A stretch of DNA of 64,000 nt from Odiellus spinosus. Lineage: Eukaryota > Arthropoda > Arachnida > Opiliones > Phalangiidae. Position numbers and translations under genes: made by a program. Below the pieces are notes generated by a model. That model made no database searches and was not told the origin of the DNA. It worked only from the letters and a program-made list of their open reading frames with translations. Every line of letters starts with the position of its first letter. Position 1 is the first letter of the stretch. Positions 48,829-61,841 of this stretch are shown piece by piece. The stretch is from the NCBI GenBank assembly GCA_963920705.1, contig CAWUCO010000207.1, positions 1,674,001-1,738,000 of the forward strand. The letters run 5' to 3'.

Positions 48829-50952
48829 AAATTTCCCTAGTACAGATCCACAAATTTCCCAAGTGCAGATCCACAAATTTCCCAAGTGCAGATCCAGAAA
48901 TTTCCCATGTGCAGATCCACCATTTTCAAAAGTGCAGATCCACAAATTTCCAAAGTGCAGATCCACAAATTTTCCAAGTGCAGATCCAGAAATTTCCCTA
49001 GTGCAGATCCAGAAATTTCCCAAGTGCAGATCCGCAAATTTCCCAAGTCCAGATCCGCAATTTTCCCAAGTGCAGATCCGCAAATTTCCCAAGTACAGAT
49101 CCGCAAATTTCCCAAGTGCAGATCCGCAAATTTCTCAAGTGCAGATCCGCAAATTTCCCAAGTGCAGATCCGCAAATTTCCCAAGTGCAGATCCGCAAAT
49201 TTCCCAAGTGCAGATCCACAAATTTCCCAAGTGCAGTTCCGCAAATTTCACAAGTGCAGATCCACAAATTTCCCAAGTGCAGATCCACAAATTTTCCAAG
49301 TGCAGATCCACAAATTTCCCTAGTGCAGATCCAGAAATTTCCCAAGTGCAGATCCGCAAATTTCCCAAGTGCAGATCCGCAAATTTCCCAAGTGCAGATC
49401 CGCCAATTTCCCAAGTGCAGATCCGCAAATTTCCCAAGTGCAGATCCGCAAATTTCCCAAGTGCAGTTCCGCAAATTTCCCAAGTGCAGATCCACAAATT
49501 TCCCAAGTGCAGATCCAGAAATTTTCCAAGTGCTGATCCACAAATTTCCCAAGTGCAGATCCACAATTTTCCCAAGTGCAGATCCACAAATTTCCAAAGT
49601 TCAGATCCACAAATTTTCCAAGTGCAGATCCAGAAATTTCCCAAGTGCAGATGCGCAAATTTCCCAAGTGCAGATCCGCAATTTTCCCAAGTGCAGATCC
49701 GCAAATTTCCCAAGTGCAGATCCGCAAATTTCTCAAGTGCAGATCCGCAAATTTCCCAAGTGCAGATCCGCAAATTTCCCAAGTGCAGATCCGCAAATTT
49801 CCCAAGTGCAGATCCAAAAATTTCCCAAGTTCAGATCCACAAATTTCCAAAGTGCAGATCCAGAAATTTCCCAAGTGCAGATCCACAAATTTCCCTTGTG
49901 CAGATCCAGAAATTTCCCAAGTGCAGATCCGCAAATTTCCCAAGTGCAGATCCGCAAATTTCCCAAGATCAGATCCGCAAATTTCCCAAGTGCAGATCCG
50001 CAAATTTCCCAAGTGCAGATCCGCAAATTTCCCAAGTGCAGTTCCGCAAAAATCCCAAGTGCAGATCCACAAATTTCCCAAGTGCAGATCCAGAAATTTT
50101 CCAAGTGCTGATCCACAAATTTCAAAAGTGCAGATCCACAATTTTCCCAAGTGCAGATCCACAAATTTCCAAAGTTCAGATCCACAAATTTTCCAAGTGC
50201 AGATCCGCAAATTTCCCATGTACAGATCCGCAAATTTCCCATGTACAGATCCGCAAATTTCCCAAGTGCAGATCCACAAATTTCTCAAGTACAGATACGC
50301 AAATTTCAAAAGTGCAGATCCACAAATTTCCCTAGTACAGATCCAGAAATTTCCCATGTGCAGATCCACCATTTTCCCAAGTGCAGATCCACAAATTTCC
50401 AAAGTGCAGATCCACAAATTTTCCAAGTGCAGATCCAGAAATTTCCCTAGTGCAGATCCAGAAATTTCCCAAGTGCAGATCCGCAAATTTCCCAAGTGCA
50501 GATCCGCAAATTTCCCAAGTGCAGATCCGCAAATTTCCCAAGTGCAGATCCGCAAATTTCTCAAGTGCAGATCCGCAAATTTCCCAAGTGCAGATCCGCA
50601 AATTTCCCAAGTGCAGATCCGCAAATTTCCCAAGAGCAGATCCAGAAATTTTCCAAGTGCAGATCCACAAATTTTCTAAGTGCAGATCCACAAATATCCC
50701 AAGTGAAGATCCGCAAATTTCCCAAGTGCAGATCCGCAAATTTCCCAAGTGCAGATACGCAAATTTCCCAAGTGCAGATCCACAAATTTCCCAAATGCAG
50801 ATCCAGAAATTTCCCATGTGCAGATCCACCATTTTCCCAAGTGCAGATCCACAAATTTCCAAATTGCAGATCCACAAATTTTCCAAGTGCAGATCCAGAA
50901 ATTTCCCTAGTGCAGATCCAGAAATTTCCCAAGTGCAGATCCGCAAATTTCC
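48829..50952 (+). repeat. 4,232-bp-spaced duplication, copy 2
   Basis: CCACCAT at 48,917, GATGCGC at 49,650, TCCGCAAAAATCCC at 50,043, CCACCAT at 50,366 and 50,826. The copy ends where AAGTCCAGATCC (50,956) replaces AAGTGCAGATCC. About 2.1 kb of other satellite (46,721-48,828) separates the copies. Confidence 0.88.
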
Positions 50953-51400
50953 CAAGTCCAGATCCGCAATTTTCCCAAGTGCAGATCCGCAAATTTCCCA
51001 AGTACAGATCCGCAAATTTCCCAAGTGCAGATCCGCAAATTTCTCAAGTGCAGATCCGCAAATTTCCCAAGTGCAGATCCACAAATTTCCCAAGTGCAGA
51101 TCCGCAAATTTCCCAAGTGCAGATCCACAAATTTCCCAAGTGCAGATCCACAAATTTCCAAAGTGCAGATCCACAAATTTTCCAAGTGCAGATCCAGAAA
51201 TTTCCCTAGTGCAGATCCAGAAATTTCCCAAGTGCAGATCCGCAAATTTCCCAAGTGCAGATCCGCAAATTTCCCAAGTGCAGATCCGCAAATTTCCCAA
51301 GTGCAGATCCGCAAATTTCTCAAGTGCAGATACGCAAATTTCAAAAGTGCAGATCCACAAATTTCCCTAGTACAGATCCAGAAATTTCCCATGTGCAGAT
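50366..51400 (+). repeat. 1,035-bp tandem duplication, copy 1
   Basis: 45 monomers. CCACCAT at 50,366 and 50,826 recur at 51,401 and 51,861. The start overlaps the end of the 4,232-bp copy. AAATTGCAG near 50,862 differs from AAAGTGCAG in copy 2. Confidence 0.83.
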
Positions 51401-52435
51401 CCACCATTTTCCCAAGTGCAGATCCACAAATTTCCAAAGTGCAGATCCACAAATTTTCCAAGTGCAGATCCAGAAATTTCCCTAGTGCAGATCCAGAAAT
51501 TTCCCAAGTGCAGATCCGCAAATTTCCCAAGTGCAGATCCGCAAATTTCCCAAGTGCAGATCCGCAAATTTCCCAAGTGCAGATCCGCAAATTTCTCAAG
51601 TGCAGATCCGCAAATTTCCCAAGTGCAGATCCGCAAATTTCCCAAGTGCAGATCCGCAAATTTCCCAAGAGCAGATCCAGAAATTTTCCAAGTGCAGATC
51701 CACAAATTTTCTAAGTGCAGATCCACAAATATCCCAAGTGAAGATCCGCAAATTTCCCAAGTGCAGATCCGCAAATTTCCCAAGTGCAGATACGCAAATT
51801 TCCCAAGTGCAGATCCACAAATTTCCCAAATGCAGATCCAGAAATTTCCCATGTGCAGATCCACCATTTTCCCAAGTGCAGATCCACAAATTTCCAAAGT
51901 GCAGATCCACAAATTTTCCAAGTGCAGATCCAGAAATTTCCCTAGTGCAGATCCAGAAATTTCCCAAGTGCAGATCCGCAAATTTCCCAAGTCCAGATCC
52001 GCAATTTTCCCAAGTGCAGATCCGCAAATTTCCCAAGTACAGATCCGCAAATTTCCCAAGTGCAGATCCGCAAATTTCTCAAGTGCAGATCCGCAAATTT
52101 CCCAAGTGCAGATCCACAAATTTCCCAAGTGCAGATCCGCAAATTTCCCAAGTGCAGATCCACAAATTTCCCAAGTGCAGATCCACAAATTTCCAAAGTG
52201 CAGATCCACAAATTTTCCAAGTGCAGATCCAGAAATTTCCCTAGTGCAGATCCAGAAATTTCCCAAGTGCAGATCCGCAAATTTCCCAAGTGCAGATCCG
52301 CAAATTTCCCAAGTGCAGATCCGCAAATTTCCCAAGTGCAGATCCGCAAATTTCTCAAGTGCAGATCCGCAAATTTCCCAAGTGCAGATCCGCAAATTTC
52401 CCAAGTGCAGATCCGCAAATTTCCCAAGTGCAGAT
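51401..52435 (+). repeat. 1,035-bp tandem duplication, copy 2
   Basis: Directly adjacent to copy 1. The 460-bp spacing of the two CCACCAT groups is preserved. Similar modules continue at 52,643 and 53,379 with spacings of 34 and 32 monomers. Confidence 0.82.
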
Positions 52436-53580
52436 CCGCAAATTTCCCAAGAGCAGATCCAGAAATTTTCCAAGTGCAGATCCACAAATTTTCTAAGTGC
52501 AGATCCACAAATATCCCAAGTGAAGATCCGCAAATTTCCCAAGTGCAGATCCGCAAATTTCCCAAGTGCAGATACGCAAATTTCCCAAGTGCAGATCCAC
52601 AAATTTCCCAAATGCAGATCCAGAAATTTCCCATGTGCAGATCCACCATTTTCCCAAGTGCAGATCCACAAATTTCCAAAGTGCAGATCCACAAATTTTC
52701 CAAGTGCAGATCCAGAAATTTCCCAAGTGCAGATCCGCAAATTTCCCAAGTCCAGATCCGCAATTTTCCCAAGTGCAGATCCGCAAATTTCCCAAGTACA
52801 GATCCGCAAATTTCCCAAGTGCAGATCCGCAAATTTCTCAAGTGCAGATCCGCAAATTTCCCAAGTGCAGATCCACAAATTTCCCAAGTGCAGATCCGCA
52901 AATTTCCCAAGTGCAGATCCACAAATTTCCCAAGTGCAGATCCACAAATTTCCAAAGTGCAGATCCACAAATTTTCCAAGTGCAGATCCAGAAATTTCCC
53001 TAGTGCAGATCCAGAAATTTCCCAAGTGCAGATCCGCAAATTTCCCAAGTGCAGATCCGCAAATTTCCCAAGTGCAGATCCGCAAATTTCCCAAGTGCAG
53101 ATCCGCAAATTTCTCAAGTGCAGATCCGCAAATTTCCCAAGTGCAGATCCGCAAATTTCCCAAGTGCAGATCCGCAAATTTCCCAAGAGCAGATCCAGAA
53201 ATTTTCCAAGTGCAGATCCACAAATTTTCTAAGTGCAGATCCACAAATATCCCAAGTGAAGATCCGCAAATTTCCCAAGTGCAGATCCGCAAATTTCCCA
53301 AGTGCAGATACGCAAATTTCCCAAGTGCAGATCCACAAATTTCCCAAATGCAGATCCAGAAATTTCCCATGTGCAGATCCACCATTTTCCCAAGTGCAGA
53401 TCCACAAATTTCCAAAGTGCAGATCCACAAATTTTCCAAGTGCAGATCCAGAAATTTCCCTAGTGCAGATCCAGAAATTTCCCAAGTGCAGATCCGCAAA
53501 TTTCCCAAGTCCAGATCCGCAATTTTCCCAAGTGCAGATCCGCAAATTTCCCAAGTACAGATCCGCAAATTTCCCAAGTG
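52436..53580 (+). repeat. Further right-type modules (CCACCAT at 52,643 and 53,379)
   Basis: Each carries the CAAGAGCAG, TTTTCTAAG, AAATATCCC and CCACCAT order. The stretch 53,114-53,554 matches 51,596-52,036 (offset 1,518 bp, 66 monomers) and 50,561-51,001. Confidence 0.75.
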
Positions 53581-53599
53581 CAGATCCGCAAATTTCTCA

Positions 53600-54380
53600 A
53601 GTGCAGATCCGCAAATTTCCCAAGTGCAGATCCGCAAATTTCCCAAGTGCAGATCCGCAAATTTCCCAAGTGCAGATCCACAAATTTCCCAAGTGCAGTT
53701 CCGCAAATTTCACAAGTGCAGATCCACAAATTTCCCAAGTGCAGATCCACAAATTTTCCAAGTGCAGATCCACAAATTTCCCTAGTGCAGATCCAGAAAT
53801 TTCCCAAGTGCAGATCCGCAAATTTCCCAAGTGCAGATCCGCAAATTTCCCAAGTGCAGATCCGCAAATTTCCCAAGTGCAGATCCGCAAATTTCCCAAG
53901 TGCAGTTCCGCAAATTTCCCAAGTGCAGATCCACAAATTTCCCAAGTGCAGATCCAGAAATTTTCCAAGTGCTGATCCACAAATTTCCCAAGTGCAGATC
54001 CACAATTTTCCCAAGTGCAGATCCACAAATTTCCAAAGTTCAGATCCACAAATTTTCCAAGTGCAGATCCACAAATTTCCCAAGTGCAGTTCCGCAAATT
54101 TCACAAGTGCAGATCCACAAATTTCCCAAGTGCAGATCCACAAATTTTCCAAGTGCAGATCCACAAATTTCCCTAGTGCAGATCCAGAAATTTCCCAAGT
54201 GCAGATCCGCAAATTTCCCAAGTGCAGATCCGCAAATTTCCCAAGTGCAGATCCGCAAATTTCCCAAGTGCAGATCCGCAAATTTCCCAAGTGCAGATCC
54301 GCAAATTTCCCAAGTGCAGTTCCGCAAATTTCCCAAGTGCAGATCCACAAATTTCCCAAGTGCAGATCCAGAAATTTTCC
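53600..54380 (+). repeat. 391-bp tandem repeat (17 monomers)
   Basis: CAGTTCCGC followed by TTTCACAAG occurs at 53,696 and 54,087, 391 bp apart, each followed by the CCCTAGTG group. Edges are approximate. Confidence 0.72.
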
Positions 54381-55436
54381 AAGTGCTGATCCACAAATTT
54401 CCCAAGTGCAGATCCACAATTTTCCCAAGTGCAGATCCACAAATTTCCAAAGTTCAGATCCACAAATTTTCCAAGTGCAGATCCAGAAATTTCCCAAGTG
54501 CAGATGCGCAAATTTCCCAAGTGCAGATCCGCAATTTTCCCAAGTGCAGATCCGCAAATTTCCCAAGTGCAGATCCGCAAATTTCTCAAGTGCAGATCCG
54601 CAAATTTCCCAAGTGCAGATCCGCAAATTTCCCAAGTGCAGATCCGCAAATTTCCCAAGTGCAGATCCAAAAATTTCCCAAGTTCAGATCCACAAATTTC
54701 CAAAGTGCAGATCCAGAAATTTCCCAAGTGCAGATCCACAAATTTCCCTTGTGCAGATCCAGAAATTTCCCAAGTGCAGATCCGCAAATTTCCCAAGTGC
54801 AGATCCGCAAATTTCCCAAGATCAGATCCGCAAATTTCCCAAGTGCAGATCCGCAAATTTCCCAAGTGCAGATCCGCAAATTTCCCAAGTGCAGATCCGC
54901 AAATTTCCCAAGTGCAGTTCCGCAAATTTCCCAAGTGCAGATCCACAAATTTCCCAAGTGCAGATCCAGAAATTTTCCAAGTGCTGATCCACAAATTTCA
55001 AAAGTGCAGATCCACAATTTTCCCAAGTGCAGATCCACAAATTTCCAAAGTTCAGATCCACAAATTTTCCAAGTGCAGATCCGCAAATTTCCCATGTACA
55101 GATCCGCAAATTTCCCATGTACAGATCCGCAAATTTCCCAAGTGCAGATCCACAAATTTCTCAAGTACAGATATGCAAATTTCAAAAGTGCAGATCCACA
55201 AATTTCCCTAGTACAGATCCAGAAATTTCCCATGTGCAGATTCACCATTTTCCCAAGTGCAGATCCACAAATTTCCAAAGTGCAGATCCACAAATTTTCC
55301 AAGTGCAGATCCAGAAATTTCCCTAGTGCAGATCCAGAAATTTCCCAAGTGCAGATCCGCAAATTTCCCAAGTGCAGATCCGCAAATTTCCCAAGTGCAG
55401 ATCCGCAAATTTCCCAAGTGCAGATAAGCAAATTTC
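54381..55436 (+). repeat. Partial further copy of the 44.6-46.7 kb module
   Basis: GATGCGC at 54,503, CCAAGATCAG near 54,818, paired CCCATGTACAG near 55,090-55,125, and CCACCAT mutated to TTCACCAT at 55,242. The order matches 45,418-46,134, but TCCGCAAAAATCCC is absent and one monomer is added. Confidence 0.75.
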
Positions 55437-55877
55437 TCAAGTGCAGATCCGCAAATTTCCCAAGTGCAGATCCGCAAATTTCCCAAGTGCAGATCCGCAA
55501 ATTTCCCAAGAGCAGATCCAGAAATTTTCCAAGTGCAGATCCACAAATTTTCTAAGTGCAGATCCACAAATATCCCAAGTGAAGATCCGCAAATTTCCCA
55601 AGTGCAGATCCGCAAATTTCCCAAGTGCAGATCCGCAAATTTCCCAAGTGCAGATCCACAAATTTCCCAAATGCAGATCCAGAAATTTCCCAAGTGCAGA
55701 TCCACAATTTTCCCAAGTGCAGATCCACAAATTTCCAAAGTGCAGATCCACAAATTTTCCAAGTGCAGATCCAGAAATTTCCCTAGTGCAGATCCAGAAA
55801 TTTCCCAAGTGCAGATCCGCAAATTTCACAAGTCCAGATCCGCAATTTTCCCAAGTGCAGATCCGCAAATTTCCCAA
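55437..55877 (+). repeat. E block, copy 2
   Basis: CACAAGTCC at 55,827, 8,050 bp (350 monomers) after copy 1, in the same flanking order. Confidence 0.8.
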
Positions 55878-58529
55878 GTGCAGATCCGCAAATTTCTCAA
55901 GTGCAGATCCGCAAATTTCTCAAGTGCAGATCCGCAAATTTCCCAAGTGCAGATCCTCAAATTTCCCAAGTGCAGATCCACAAATTTCCCAAGTGCAGAT
56001 CCACAAATTTTCCAAGTGCTGATCCACAAATTTTCTAAGTGCAGATCCACAAATTTCCCTAGTGCAGATCCAGAAATTTTCCAAGTGCAGATCCGCAAAT
56101 TTCCCAAGTTCAGATCCGCAAATTTCCCAAGTGCAGATCCGCAAATTTCCCAAGTGCAGATCCGCAAATTTCCCAAGTGCAGATCCGCAAATTTCCCAAG
56201 TGCAGTTCCGCAAATTTCCCAAGTGCAGATCCACAAATTTCCCAAGTGCAGATCCAGAAATTTTCCAAGTGCTGATCCACAAATTTCCCAAGTGCAGATC
56301 CACAATTTTCCCAAGTGCAGATCCACAAATTTCCAAAGTTCAGATCCACAAATTTTCCAAGTGCAGATCCAGAAATTTCTCAAGTGCAGATGCGCAAATT
56401 TCCCAAGTGCAGATCCGCAATTTTCCCAAGTGCAGATCCGCAAATTTCCCAAGTGCAGATCCGCAAATTTCTCAAGTGCAGATCCGCAAATTTCCCAAGT
56501 GCAGATCCGCAAATTTCCCAAGTGCAGATCCGCAAATTTCCCAAGTGCAGATCCGCAAATTTCCCAAGTGCAGATCCAGAAATTTCCCAAGTGCAGATCC
56601 ACAAATTTCCCTTGTGCAGATCCAGAAATTTCCCAAGTGCAGATCCACAAATTTCCCAAGTGCAGATCCGCAAATTTCCCATGTACAGATCCGCAAATTT
56701 CCCAAGTGCAGATCCACAAATTTCTCAAGTACAGATACGCAAATTTCAAAAGTGCAGATCCACAAATTTCCCTAGTACAGATCCACAAATTTCCCAAGTG
56801 CAGATCCACAAATTTCCCAAGTCCAGATCCGCAATTTTCCCAAGTGCAGATCCGCAAATTTCCCAAGTGCAGATCCGCAAATTTCCCAAGTGCAGATCCG
56901 CAAATTTCTCAAGTGCAGATCCGCAAATTTCCCAAGAGCAGATCCAGAAATTTTCCAAGTGCAGATCCACAAATTTTCTAAGTGCAGATCCACAAATATC
57001 CCAAGTGAAGATCCGCAAATTTCCCAAGTGCAGATCCGCAAATTTCCCAAGTGCAGATCCGCAAATTTCCCAAGTGCAGATCCACAAATTTCCCAAATGC
57101 AGATCCACAAATTTCCCAAGTGCAGATCCACAATTTTCCCAAGTGCAGATCCACAAATTTCCAAAGTGCAGATCCACAAATTTTCCAAGTGCAGATCCAG
57201 AAATTTCCCTAGTGCAGATCCAGAAATTTCCCAAGTGCAGATCCGCAAATTTCCCAAGTCCAGATCCGCAATTTTGCCAAGTGCAGATCCGCAAATTTCC
57301 CAAGTACAGATCCGCAAATTTCCCAAGTGCAGATCCGCAAATTTCTCAAGTGCAGATCCGCAAATTTCAAAAGTGCATATCCGCAAATTTCCCAAGTGCA
57401 GATCCGCAAATTTCCCAAGTGCAGATCCACAAATTTCCCAAGTGCAGTTCCGCAAATTTCACAAGTGCAGATCCACAAATTTCCCAAGTGCAGATCCACA
57501 AATTTTCCAAGTGCAGATCCACAAATTTCCCTAGTGCAGATCCAGAAATTTCCCAAGTGCAGATCCGCAAATTTACCAAGTGCAGATCCGCAAATTTCCC
57601 AAGTGCCGATCCGCAAATTTCCCAAGTGCAGATCCGCAAATTTCCCAAGTGCAGATCCGCAAATTTCCCAAGTGCAGTTCCGCAAATTTCCCAAGTGCAG
57701 ATCCACAAATTTCCCAAGTGCAGATCCAGAAATTTTCCAAGTGCTGATCCACAAATTTCCCAAGTGCAGATCCACAATTTTCCCAAGTGCAGATCCACAA
57801 ATTTCCAAAGTTCAGATCCACAAATTTTCCAAGTGCAGATCCAGAAATTTCCCAAGTGCAGATGCGCAAATTTCCCAAGTGCAGATCCGCAATTTTCCCA
57901 AGTGCAGATCCGCAAATTTCCCAAGTGCAGATCCGCAAATTTCTCAAGTGCAGATCCGCAAATTTCCCAAGTGCAGATCCGCAAATTTCCCAAGTGCAGA
58001 TCCGCAAATTTCCCAAGTGCAGATCCAAAAATTTCCCAAGTTCAGATCCACAAATTTCCAAAGTGCAGATCCAGAAATTTCCCAAGTGCAGATCCACAAA
58101 TTTCCCTTGTGCAGATCCAGAAATTTCCCAAGTGCAGATCCACAAATTTCCCAAGTGCAGATCCGCAAATTTCCCATGTACAGATCCGCAAATTTCCCAA
58201 GTGCAGATCCACAAATTTCTCAAGTACAGATACGCAAATTTCAAAAGTGCAGATCCACAAATTTCCCTAGTACAGATCCACAAATTTCCCAAGTGCAGAT
58301 CCACAAATTTCCCAAGTGCAGATCCAGAAATTTCCCATGTGCAGATCCACCATTTTCCCAAGTGCAGATCCACAAATTTCCAAAGTGCAGATCCACAAAT
58401 TTTCCAAGTGCAGATCCAGAAATTTCCCAAGTGCAGATCCGCAAATTTCCCAAGTGCAGATCCGCAATTTTCCCAAGTGCAGATCCGCAAATTTCCCAAG
58501 TGCAGATCCGCAAATTTCCCAAGTGCAGA
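55878..58529 (+). repeat. Right-domain segment with GATGCGC at 56,389 and 57,861
   Basis: The two GATGCGC groups are 64 monomers apart, each followed by CCCTTGTG and GTACAGATACGC groups. CCACCAT appears at 58,347. Private variants include AATTTTGCCAAG near 57,274, AAAGTGCATATCC near 57,370 and AAGTGCCGATCC near 57,604. Confidence 0.68.
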
Positions 58530-59150
58530 TCCGCAAATTTCTCAAGTGCAGATCCGCAAATTTCCCAAGTGCAGATCCGCAAATTTCCCAAGTGCAGATC
58601 CGCAAATTTCCCAAGAGCAGATCCAGAAATTTTCCAAGTGCAGATCCACAAATTTTCTACGTGCAGATCCACAAATATCCCAAGTGAAGATCCGCAAATT
58701 TCCCAAGTGTAGATCCGCAAATTTCCCAAGTGCAGATCCGCAAATTTCCCAAGTGCAGATCCACAAATTTCCCAAATGCAGATCCAGAAATTTGCCAAGT
58801 GCAGATCCACAATTTTCCCAAGTGCAGATCCACAAATTTCCAAAGTGCAGATCCACAAATTTTCCAAGTGCAGATCCAGAAATTTCCCCAGTGCAGATCC
58901 AGAAATTTCCCGAGTGCAGATCCGCAAATTTCCCAAGTCCAGATCCGCAATTTTCCCAAGTGCAGATCCGCAAATTTCCCAAGTGCAGATACGCAAATTT
59001 CCCAAGTGCAGATCCGCAAATTTCTCAAGTGCAGATCCGCAAATTCCCCAAGTGCAGATCCGCAAATTTCCCAAGTGCAGATCCGCAAATTTCCCAAGTG
59101 CAGATCCACAAATTTCCCAAGTGCAGTTCCGCAAATTTCACAAGTGCAGA
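58530..59150 (+). repeat. 3,312-bp-spaced duplication, copy 1
   Basis: The private variant TTTTCTACGTGCAG (GTGC at 58,661) recurs at 61,973, 3,312 bp (144 monomers) away. CCCCAGTG and CCCGAGTG near 58,890 and 58,912 are shared as well. It ends where GATCCACAAAT here faces GATCCAATAAT in copy 2. Confidence 0.82.
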
Positions 59151-59431
59151 TCCACAAATTTCCCAAGTGCAGATCCACAAATTTTCCAAGTGCTGATCCA
59201 CAAATTTTCTAAGTGCAGATCCACAAATTTCCCTAGTGCAGATCCAGAAATTTCCCAAGTGCAGATCCGCAAATTTCCCAAGTGCAGATCCGCAAATTTC
59301 CCAAGATCAGATCCGCAAATTTCCCAAGTGCAGATCCGCAAATTTCCCAAGTGCAGATCCGCAAATTTCCCAAGTGCAGTTCCGCAAATTTCCCAAGTGC
59401 AGATCCACAAATTTCCCAAGTGCAGATCCAG

Positions 59432-60941
59432 AAATTTTCCAAGTGCTGATCCACAAATTTCAAAAGTGCAGATCCACAATTTTCCCAAGTGCAGATCCAC
59501 AAATTTCCAAAGTTCAGATCCACAAATTTTCCAAGTGCAGATCCGCAAATTTCCCATGTACAGATCCGCAAATTTCCCATGTACAGATCCGCAAATTTCC
59601 CAAGTGCAGATCCACAAATTTCTCAAGTACAGATACGCAAATTTCAAAAGTGCAGATCCACAAATTTCCCTAGTACAGATCCAGAAATTTCCCATGTGCA
59701 GATCCACCATTTTCCCAAGTGCAGATCCAAAAATTTCCAAAGTGCAGATCCACAAATTTTCCAAGTGCAGATCCAGAAATTTCCCTAGTGCAGATCCAGA
59801 AATTTCCCAAGTGCAGATCCGCAAATTTCCCAAGTGCAGATCCGCAAATTTCCCAAGTGCAGATCCGCAAATTTCCCAAGTGCAGATCCGCAAATTTCTC
59901 AAGTGCAAATCCGCAAATTTCCCAAGTGCAGATCCGCAAATTTCCCAAGTGCAGATCCGCAAATTTCCCAAGAGCAGATCCAGAAATTTTCCAAGTGCAG
60001 ATCCACAAATTTTCTAAGTGTAGATCCACAAATATCCCAAGTGAAGATCCGCAAATTTCCCAAGTGCAGATCCGCAAATTTCCCATGTGCAGATCCGCAA
60101 ATTTCCCAAGTGCAGATCCACAAATTTCCCAAATGCAGATCCAGAAATTTCCCAAGTGCAGATCCACAATTTTCCCAAGTGCAGATCCACAAATTTCCAA
60201 AGTGCAGATCCACAAATTTTCCAAGTGCAGATCCAGAAATTTCCCTAGTGCAGATCCAGAAATTTCCCAAGTGCAGATCCGCAAATTTCACAAGTCCAGA
60301 TCCGCAATTTTCCCAAGTGCAGATCCGCAAATTTCCCAAGTGCAGATCCGCAAATTTCTCAAGTGCAGATCCGCAAATTTCTCAAGTGCAGATCCGCAAA
60401 TTTCCCAAGTGCAGATCCTCAAATTTCCCAAGTGCAGATCCGCAAATTTCCCAAGTGCAGATCCACAAATTTCCCAAGTGCAGTTCCGCAAATTTCACAA
60501 GTGCAGATCCAATAATTTCCCAAGTGCAGATCCACAAATTTTCCAAGTGCTGATCCACAAATTTTCTAAGTGCAGATCCACAAATTTCCCTAGTGCAGAT
60601 CCAGAAATTTCCCAAGTGCAGATCCGCAAATTTCCCAAGTTCAGATCCGCAAATTTCCCAAGTGCAGATCCGCAAATTTCCCAAGTGCAGATCCGCAAAT
60701 TTCCCAAGTGCAGATCCGCAAATTTCCCAAGTGCAGTTCCGCAAATTTCCCAAGTGCAGATCCACAAATTTCCCAAGTGCAGATCCAGAAATTTTCCAAG
60801 TGCTGATCCACAAATTTCCCAAGTGCAGATCCACAATTTTCCCAAGTGCAGATCCACAAATTTTCTAAGTGCAGATCCACAAATTTCCCTAGTGCAGATC
60901 CAGAAATTTCCCAAGTGCAGATCCGCAAATTTCCCAAGTTC
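59432..60941 (+). repeat. 3,059-bp-spaced duplication, copy 1
   Basis: CCACCAT at 59,704, CACAAGTCC at 60,289, GATCCAATAAT at 60,506 and TTTTCTAAG near 60,861 recur 3,059 bp (133 monomers) later. Differences seen: AAAGTTCAG near 59,511 against CAAAAGTTCAG, and GTGTAGATCC near 60,018 against GTGCAGATCC. Confidence 0.84.
59899..60339 (+). repeat. E block, copy 3
   Basis: CACAAGTCC at 60,289, 4,462 bp (194 monomers) after copy 2. Lies inside the 3,059-bp duplication. AAGTGCAAATCC near 59,905 is shared with copy 4 only. Confidence 0.8.
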
Positions 60942-61159
60942 AGATCCGCAAATTTCCCAAGTGCAGATCCGCAAATTTCCCAAGTGCAGATCCTTAAATT
61001 TCCCAAGTGCAGATCCGCAAATTTCCCAAGTGCAGTTCCGCAAATTTCCCAAGTGCAGATCCACAAATTTCCCAAGTGCAGATCCAGAAATTTTCCAAGT
61101 GCTGATCCACAAATTTCCCAAGTGCAGATCCACAATTTTCCCAAGTGCAGATCCACAAA
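60562..61159 (+). repeat. 299-bp tandem duplication (13 monomers)
   Basis: TTTTCTAAG starts at 60,562 and 60,861. Each is followed by CCCTAGTG, AAGTTCAG, CAGTTCCGC and GTGCTGATCC in the same order. The second copy has CCTTAAATTT (60,991), a change later seen at 63,751. Confidence 0.82.
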
Positions 61160-61841
61160 TTTCCAAAGTTCAGATCCACAAATTTTCCAAGTGCAGATCC
61201 AGAAATTTCTCAAGTGCAGATGCGCAAATTTCCCAAGTGCAGATCCGCAATTTTCCCAAGTGCAGATCCGCAAATTTCCCAAGTGCAGATCCGCAAATTT
61301 CTCAAGTGCAGATCCGCAAATTTCAAAAGTGCAGATCCACAAATGTCCCTAGTACAGATCCAGAAATTTCCCATGTGCAGATCCACCATTTTCCCAAGTG
61401 CAGATCCACAAATTTCCAAAGTGCAGATCCACAAATTTTCCAAGTGCAGATCCAGAAATTTCCCTAGTGCAGATCCAGAAATTTCCCAAGTGCAGATCCG
61501 CAAATTTCCCAAGTTCAGATCCGCAAATTTCCCAAGTGCAGATCCGCAAATTTCCCAAGTGCAGATCCACAAATTTTCTAAGTGCAGATCCACAAATATC
61601 CCAAGTGAAGATCCGCAAATTTCCCAAGTGCAGATCCGCAAATTTCCCAAGTGCAGATCCGCAAATTTCCCAAGTGCAGATCCACAAATTTCCCAAATGC
61701 AGATCCAGAAATTTCCCATGTGCAGATCCACCATTTTCCCAAGTGCAGATCCACAAATTTCCAAAGTGCAGATCCACAAATTTTCCAAGTGCAGATCCAG
61801 AAATTTCCCTAGTGCAGATCCAGAAATTTCCCAAGTGCAGA

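Noticed and set aside
46724-50335. A 1,203-codon open frame on the plus strand, the longest in the window, and many others of several hundred codons on both strands
   Set aside because: Any frame through a stop-free 23-bp repeat is open. All three frames give the same peptide, the opposite strand is equally open, the consensus has no ATG, and frame ends coincide with HOR marker variants. No codon bias, splice signals or flanking regulatory sequence supports a gene.
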